Shown here: piece by piece, positions 5,288-8,585 of the stretch
Position numbering within the stretch: position 1 is the first letter of the stretch
Layout: the number at the start of each line of letters is the position of its first letter
NCBI GenBank assembly: GCA_012727685.1
Contig: JAAYGO010000293.1
Span: forward strand, 1 to 8,585
Reading direction: 5' to 3'
DNA from: Bacillota bacterium
GTDB lineage: Bacteria > Bacillota > Dethiobacteria > DTU022
Length of the DNA: 8,585 nucleotides
The notes under the pieces: model-generated
The model's input: the letters and a program-made list of their open reading frames with translations, nothing else
Databases searched by the model: none
Told to the model about the DNA's origin: nothing
Translations under genes and position numbers: made by a program

Positions 5288-6697
5288 CTATTCGCCAGGT
5301 TCGGTTCCGTCCGCCGGGGGCTCTTCTCCGGCTTCGGCAGGTTCCGCTTCGGATGTTGCAGACGGATGAGGCTCCGGTTGAGGCTGGAGCGTGCCGAAGC
5401 GGGTGGTCAGGGCAGCGCCCACGGTGAAGGCAAAAAGGACCACGGCGAGGAGACCGCCGAAAAACGGGATCATGGTCAAAGCACCGAGGATCAGCACGCC
5501 GAGGGCGATGGCGCCGAGCGGGTTGACGCTTCTGGAACCACTGCCGCCGGCGATCTTCGTGCCGATCACCTGGGTTAAGGCTGTATAGCCAAGGATTCCA
5601 GCCACCGCCAGGAACAGGATTTCCACGAATATGAGCGGGATCCCGATAATGGTGATCGCCAGAAAGATGAGCAGCGGTAGAGCCAGAGCCGTGGCCAGCA
5701 GCCCCCAGCCGAAGACCGCTCCCGCTTTGCCGCTGATCGCTTCGGCAGTGACGCGGACATGGGCGGGAAAGAGGGTAAAGGTAAGGGCGGCGATGGCGAA
5801 AAGAACAACCATGTTAAACAGGTCCCTGGCCAGGCTGCCGTACCAGCCCCAAAACGACATGATCGGAAAGAAACGCCTCATGTTCTGGAGGTAGCCGCGA
5901 ATTGAATCGCCCATGCGGTGCATGGAGGGGAGATCGATGCTGCGCAGCGCGCTCTCGACGCTCTCCACTATTGTTTCCACCAGGCCATCGATATCGACGA
6001 AAAAGAATCCTTCGCCGTCGCGGAAAAGGCGGTCCACCTCTCCTTCGGTCAGTTCGGTGAGCACCTCTACCGAGCCCGCCGAAGCACCTTTACCTAACTT
6101 CACCATCCCTTCTTCGACCCGGATCCGGCCGCGGACAACAGCCTGAGGGCCCAGTTCGACAATACCCCGGGTCAGCGTCACATCGCCGTCCACCTGTCCG
6201 GTAATGATCACCTTCTTGCCCTTGCTGGAGATCCCCCCCCGGATCTCACCGGGCACGCGCACCTCCCCCAGTCCGGAGATCACGTCGCCGCCGACGCTGC
6301 CCCTGATCACCACGCTGCCCAGGTCGGCTTCCACGTTGCCGCCCACACTGCCGTCAACGCTCACTTCCCCCATCCGGGCTTTAACATTGCCGGCAACACT
6401 GCCGTTGATATCTACCTCGCCCATATTGGCCTCTACATTACCGCCGACGGCACCGTTCACCCTGATGGCCCCCATGTTGCCGGTGACGTTGCCGTTCACT
6501 ACGCCGAGGACCGTGATTTCACCCATATTCACCGTGACGTTGCCGTTTACAGTGGTATGCCGGCTAATCTCCACGCTCCCGGTGCTCTGGTTGATATCGC
6601 CGTCGATAACGTGATCCGGGGCCGCGGCTGCTCCGGCCGGCCACCACACTACGAAGCAGAGCAGCAGGACCAATGCTGTCAAAATCAGTCTTTTCAT
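5288..6697 (-). CDS. Secreted/membrane bactofilin-like beta-solenoid protein
   Basis: A 469-residue protein in three parts. Residues 1-26 form a signal peptide or N-terminal anchor (KR, then LILTALVLLLCFVVWW, then AGAAAA). Residues 49-184 are eight tandem 17-residue repeats of the type VxGNVxxNMGEVxVxGS, the pattern of a right-handed beta-helix as in bactofilins and polymer-forming proteins. A linker with acidic and amphipathic stretches (about 215-275) leads to about five hydrophobic segments (roughly 292-311, 328-350, 352-372, 394-411, 412-430) and an acidic Pro/Glu/Ala-rich tail to 469. The start is the ATG at 6695-6697 with GGAGGGG 9 bases upstream, only 6 bases after the anti-sigma stop. 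Classical bactofilins are cytoplasmic; the export signal here suggests the solenoid faces outside. As the third gene of a sigma/anti-sigma operon it is probably an envelope structural or sensing component. Exact function unknown. Confidence 0.8.
   Translation of the reverse strand: MKRLILTALVLLLCFVVWWPAGAAAAPDHVIDGDINQSTGSVEISRHTTVNGNVTVNMGEITVLGVVNGNVTGNMGAIRVNGAVGGNVEANMGEVDINGSVAGNVKARMGEVSVDGSVGGNVEADLGSVVIRGSVGGDVISGLGEVRVPGEIRGGISSKGKKVIITGQVDGDVTLTRGIVELGPQAVVRGRIRVEEGMVKLGKGASAGSVEVLTELTEGEVDRLFRDGEGFFFVDIDGLVETIVESVESALRSIDLPSMHRMGDSIRGYLQNMRRFFPIMSFWGWYGSLARDLFNMVVLFAIAALTFTLFPAHVRVTAEAISGKAGAVFGWGLLATALALPLLIFLAITIIGIPLIFVEILFLAVAGILGYTALTQVIGTKIAGGSGSRSVNPLGAIALGVLILGALTMIPFFGGLLAVVLFAFTVGAALTTRFGTLQPQPEPHPSATSEAEPAEAGEEPPADGTEPGE
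6146..6553 (-). repeat. 51-bp coding tandem repeats of the beta-solenoid
   Basis: These are the eight consecutive 17-codon units of the bactofilin-like protein. The first six share the GNV...MGEV core closely; the last two are degenerate, as expected for capping turns. Each unit gives about one solenoid rung. Confidence 0.7.
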
Positions 6698-6703
6698 CTT
6701 AAA

Positions 6704-7165
6704 CTACCCCTCCGTTACCTTTAATTTGTGCAGCACAAGTATTTCCAAACCGGCCAGCAGCAACGCGGCAAGCAGGATCATAGCCGGATCCAGGCTTTGC
6801 AGCAGCAAGATGGCGCCGAGCAGGCCGTCTAGAATTAAACTGCTCATTCTAACCACGCCCACCGAAAACCACCAGCTTAAACCGCCGGGCTGCAGCAGGG
6901 CGGCTGAAGCGGCCAGCAGGCAAAACAGCAGCGCCGCCACCAGGCCTGCCGGAAAGGGTTTGGCCTGCCTCAAGATGCGCCGGGCAACCGCCGGCGGCAG
7001 CGTTGCTTCCGTTGCAAGAGCGCCGGCTAATCCTGCCGCCGCGCTGATTTCGCGGTAGGAGGCACGGCAGGCCGGGCACCCGGCGAGATGTTCCAGCAGC
7101 GCCGGATCGTTTTCCTCGCCATCTAGCACAGCCTGCCAGGTAAGGGCGTCGGGACAATCCTTCAT
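6704..7165 (-). CDS. Zinc-finger anti-sigma factor, membrane-bound
   Basis: A 153-residue protein. Its N-terminal zinc-finger anti-sigma domain has the HxxxCxxC signature HLAGCPAC (H26, C30, C33), with C4 a possible further ligand. After a linker come about three hydrophobic segments (71-91, 98-123, 127-146) and a short KLKVTEG tail. Proteins of this type bind the cognate ECF sigma factor in the cytoplasm and release it on envelope or redox signals. The ATG (7163-7165) overlaps the sigma gene's TGA in an ATGA, and its own TAG is 6 bases before the next start, so all three genes are coupled. Most such proteins have one membrane segment and an outer domain; here almost nothing lies outside the membrane, so sensing may occur within it or through the adjacent solenoid protein (inference). 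Confidence 0.85.
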   Translation of the reverse strand: MKDCPDALTWQAVLDGEENDPALLEHLAGCPACRASYREISAAAGLAGALATEATLPPAVARRILRQAKPFPAGLVAALLFCLLAASAALLQPGGLSWWFSVGVVRMSSLILDGLLGAILLLQSLDPAMILLAALLLAGLEILVLHKLKVTEG

Positions 7166-7680
7166 TTCTTCTTTCCCTCCTCATCACTTGCTAACCGCTG
7201 CAGTGCCTTCCGCAGCATGAGCCGGCCGCGGTAAAGCCTGTTTTTAACCAGGTTGATCTCCAGGTCGAGCACCGCGCTGATTTCCGCATAAGAGAGCCCG
7301 CTCACATGTTTGAGCAGGATCACCTCGCGATACATTTGCGGCAAGCGGTGCACGGCGCGCAAAATCTCCTGCTCCCGCTCCCGTTCCAGGTAGCGCTGTT
7401 CCGGTCCAGGCTGCGGCGCCGCCATCTCTTCCGTCAAGGAGTCCACCGGGATCTCCCTGCAGTCGCGGCTCCGGTTGCGGCAAAGATTAAGGGCAATGCG
7501 GCACAGCCACGGCCCGGGAGGCCTGCCGCGGTCATAGCTGTCCAGGTGGGTGAAAGCGCGCAGGAAGGTTTCCTGGGTAATGTCTTCAGCCTGTTCGCGG
7601 CTGCCGGTCCATCGCCAGGCCAGGCGGTAAACCATGTTGCCGTATTTCTCCACCATCTCCTGCAGCAAATGCCTATTCAT
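7162..7680 (-). CDS. ECF-type RNA polymerase sigma factor
   Basis: A 172-residue group 4 sigma-70 factor. Region 2 spans about residues 5-75 and contains the hallmark EQAEDITQETFLRAF (29-43) and PWLCRIALNLCRNRSR (57-72). A linker (75-100) leads to region 4 at about 104-160 (RLPQMYREVILLKHVSGLSYAEIS and LVKNRLYRGRLMLRKAL), the helix-turn-helix that reads the -35 element. The start is the ATG at 7678-7680, because GGAGG lies 5 bases upstream; a GTG 7 codons earlier would place that site inside the gene. It overlaps the anti-sigma gene by 4 bases. ECF factors often drive their own operon, but I could not find a convincing AAC/CGTC-type promoter upstream. Confidence 0.92.
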   Translation of the reverse strand: MNRHLLQEMVEKYGNMVYRLAWRWTGSREQAEDITQETFLRAFTHLDSYDRGRPPGPWLCRIALNLCRNRSRDCREIPVDSLTEEMAAPQPGPEQRYLEREREQEILRAVHRLPQMYREVILLKHVSGLSYAEISAVLDLEINLVKNRLYRGRLMLRKALQRLASDEEGKKK

Positions 7681-7685
7681 TTGCC

Positions 7686-7690
7686 CCTCC
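7686..7690 (-). promoter_or_regulatory. Ribosome binding site deciding the sigma factor start
   Basis: GGAGG on the minus strand, 5 bases before the ATG at 7678-7680. It supports this start over the upstream GTG at 7699-7701. Confidence 0.75.
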
Positions 7691-7815
7691 CTGCGAAACA
7701 CCCTTCTACTACTTAATACACCGCACCGAAGAAAAAGTCTGATTGCTCGCGCATTATTTTGATCAATTTTTTTTAGATAACAATAAATTTCCGGTCTGCC
7801 TGCCTGATTGATTAG

Positions 7816-7821
7816 ATTATA
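7816..7821 (-). promoter_or_regulatory. Possible -10 box for the sigma operon
   Basis: A perfect TATAAT on the minus strand in the AT-rich spacer, about 140 bases upstream of the sigma gene. No good -35 lies 16-18 bases away. The rest of 7681-7913 shows no gene or strong structure. Confidence 0.25.
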
Positions 7822-7909
7822 ATGGATGATTGCTCTTCCCTAATAAACAAAATTTAAAATAAATCTAAAACCTGACTGGACAATTGGGGCCGGAGGCCGG
7901 GCGCACACA

Positions 7910-7945
7910 AAATGAGGGTCTCCTTGCTTAAGCAAAGAGACCCTC
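7910..7945 (-). terminator. Intrinsic terminator after the LysM gene
   Basis: A perfect 9-bp stem, GAGGGTCTC/GAGACCCTC (7937-7945 with 7914-7922), continues after one mismatch into TTGC/GCAA around a TTAA loop. On the minus strand ATTTTG follows. It lies 45 bases beyond the LysM stop codon and insulates the sigma operon from it. Confidence 0.8.
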
Positions 7946-7989
7946 CGCAAACGGGACCTTCCGCAACGGCTTTTTCAGCTTAACGGCGA

Positions 7990-8585
7990 TTAAACCGGCG
8001 CGCAGCCGCACCGCCCCAGCGAAGCCTTGAGCAGGATTTCATCTTTACCCTTTCTCACCTGCACTACCGCTATCTTGGTATCCGGAGTGGGCCGGCTGTT
8101 CAGATCAACAGCACCGGACCAGACGGACGGATCCTTCTGGCAGTTGAACAAGGGGAAGCTGATCTCCTTCTTGCCCGGAATCATCACTACACCTTTGAAC
8201 TTCTTCTGCCATAAGGCTTCGGCCTCGGCGGCTTCAGCCTCGGCTTCCGCTATTTCATCCTCGCTGAGGAGTTTCGCCTGTAGCCCCAGCGCCATGATAG
8301 CGATGCGGTACCAGTTGGTGGGCAGTGACTGGACCAGCGCCACTCCCTTCGGTGCGCTTCCCGGCATCGGCTCAGATGTCGCTTCCATGACCGCACAGCA
8401 GGGCAGATTCAGTTGCGGCGGCGGCAGGACCGGGAAAGGCGGGCAGGGCACGCAAAGTACGTCGCACGGGAAGATCTGGTTCGGATCGGCAATATGCGGG
8501 TTGGCATTGATCAGCGCCTGCAGCGATACCCCGAATCTCTGAGCAATCGTAAACATGCTGTCACCGGCCTGAACCGTGTATTGCC
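7990..8585 (-). CDS. LysM-domain cell-wall or spore-coat protein, 5' end outside window
   Basis: The frame is open to the window edge, so the start is not seen. The visible 197 residues begin in a LysM domain (YTVQAGDSMFTIAQRFGVSLQALINANPHI, then DPNQIFPCDVLCVPC). An internal ATG at 8554-8556 is the M of GDSM inside the domain and is not a credible start. After a Pro-rich linker comes an unfamiliar region of about 130 residues containing a highly charged EAEAEAAEAEA stretch and a conserved-looking KFKGVVMIPGKKEISFPLFNCQ. The protein ends in CGCAPV. Eight cysteines in the visible part suggest disulfide or metal cross-linking. LysM binds peptidoglycan or related glycans; in spore-formers such short proteins are often coat or cortex-associated. 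The specific role is not determinable. Confidence 0.75.
   Translation of the reverse strand, partial: QYTVQAGDSMFTIAQRFGVSLQALINANPHIADPNQIFPCDVLCVPCPPFPVLPPPQLNLPCCAVMEATSEPMPGSAPKGVALVQSLPTNWYRIAIMALGLQAKLLSEDEIAEAEAEAAEAEALWQKKFKGVVMIPGKKEISFPLFNCQKDPSVWSGAVDLNSRPTPDTKIAVVQVRKGKDEILLKASLGRCGCAPV

Noticed and set aside
7681..7701. GTG start 7 codons upstream for the ECF sigma factor
   Set aside because: The strong GGAGG site lies between this GTG and the ATG at 7680, so the ATG is the real start.

Overview
The window looks like chromosomal DNA from a moderately GC-rich, Gram-positive-type anaerobe, most likely a clostridial or Peptococcaceae-like member of the Bacillota. The reasons are strong GGAGG-type ribosome binding sites, TTG and GTG starts, AT-rich sigma-A-like promoters, an ECF sigma/zinc-finger anti-sigma pair, a LysM protein of spore-coat flavour, and an archaeal-type phosphoglycerate mutase homologue beside threonine synthase. 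This is inference; no species can be named.

Layout. (1) 4-1880, minus strand: a promoter, a possible 36-residue Cys-rich ORF, a 120-residue protein of unknown function, and a two-domain KaiC-like ATPase. An in-frame TAG in the inter-domain linker splits the ATPase into two single-domain reading frames. (2) 1996-3225, minus: an ApgM-type alkaline-phosphatase-superfamily enzyme, probably the alternative homoserine kinase. (3) 3226-3613: a divergent promoter region. The thrC side carries a leader with several perfect stems, then a long GC-rich palindrome, all bracketed by imperfect direct repeats. (4) 3614-5098, plus: threonine synthase. (5) 5099-5287: a convergent intergenic gap filled by a 29-bp perfect inverted repeat around an AT-rich core, with extra partial copies of the end motif outside each arm. 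(6) 5288-7680, minus: a tightly coupled three-gene operon of ECF sigma factor, membrane zinc-finger anti-sigma factor, and a secreted/membrane bactofilin-like beta-solenoid protein. (7) 7681-7989: AT-rich spacer with a clear terminator. (8) 7990-8585, minus: a LysM protein cut by the window edge.

How the genes work together. Regions 2-4 form a threonine unit: the ApgM-like enzyme would make O-phosphohomoserine and ThrC would convert it to threonine. Region 6 reads as an envelope-sensing circuit, with the anti-sigma factor holding the sigma factor at the membrane and the beta-solenoid membrane protein as effector or sensor. Region 1 is a KaiC-family signalling module with a small candidate partner. 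The observations most worth a second look are the split KaiC, the structured element in the thrC leader, the inverted-repeat element and the sigma/anti-sigma/solenoid operon.
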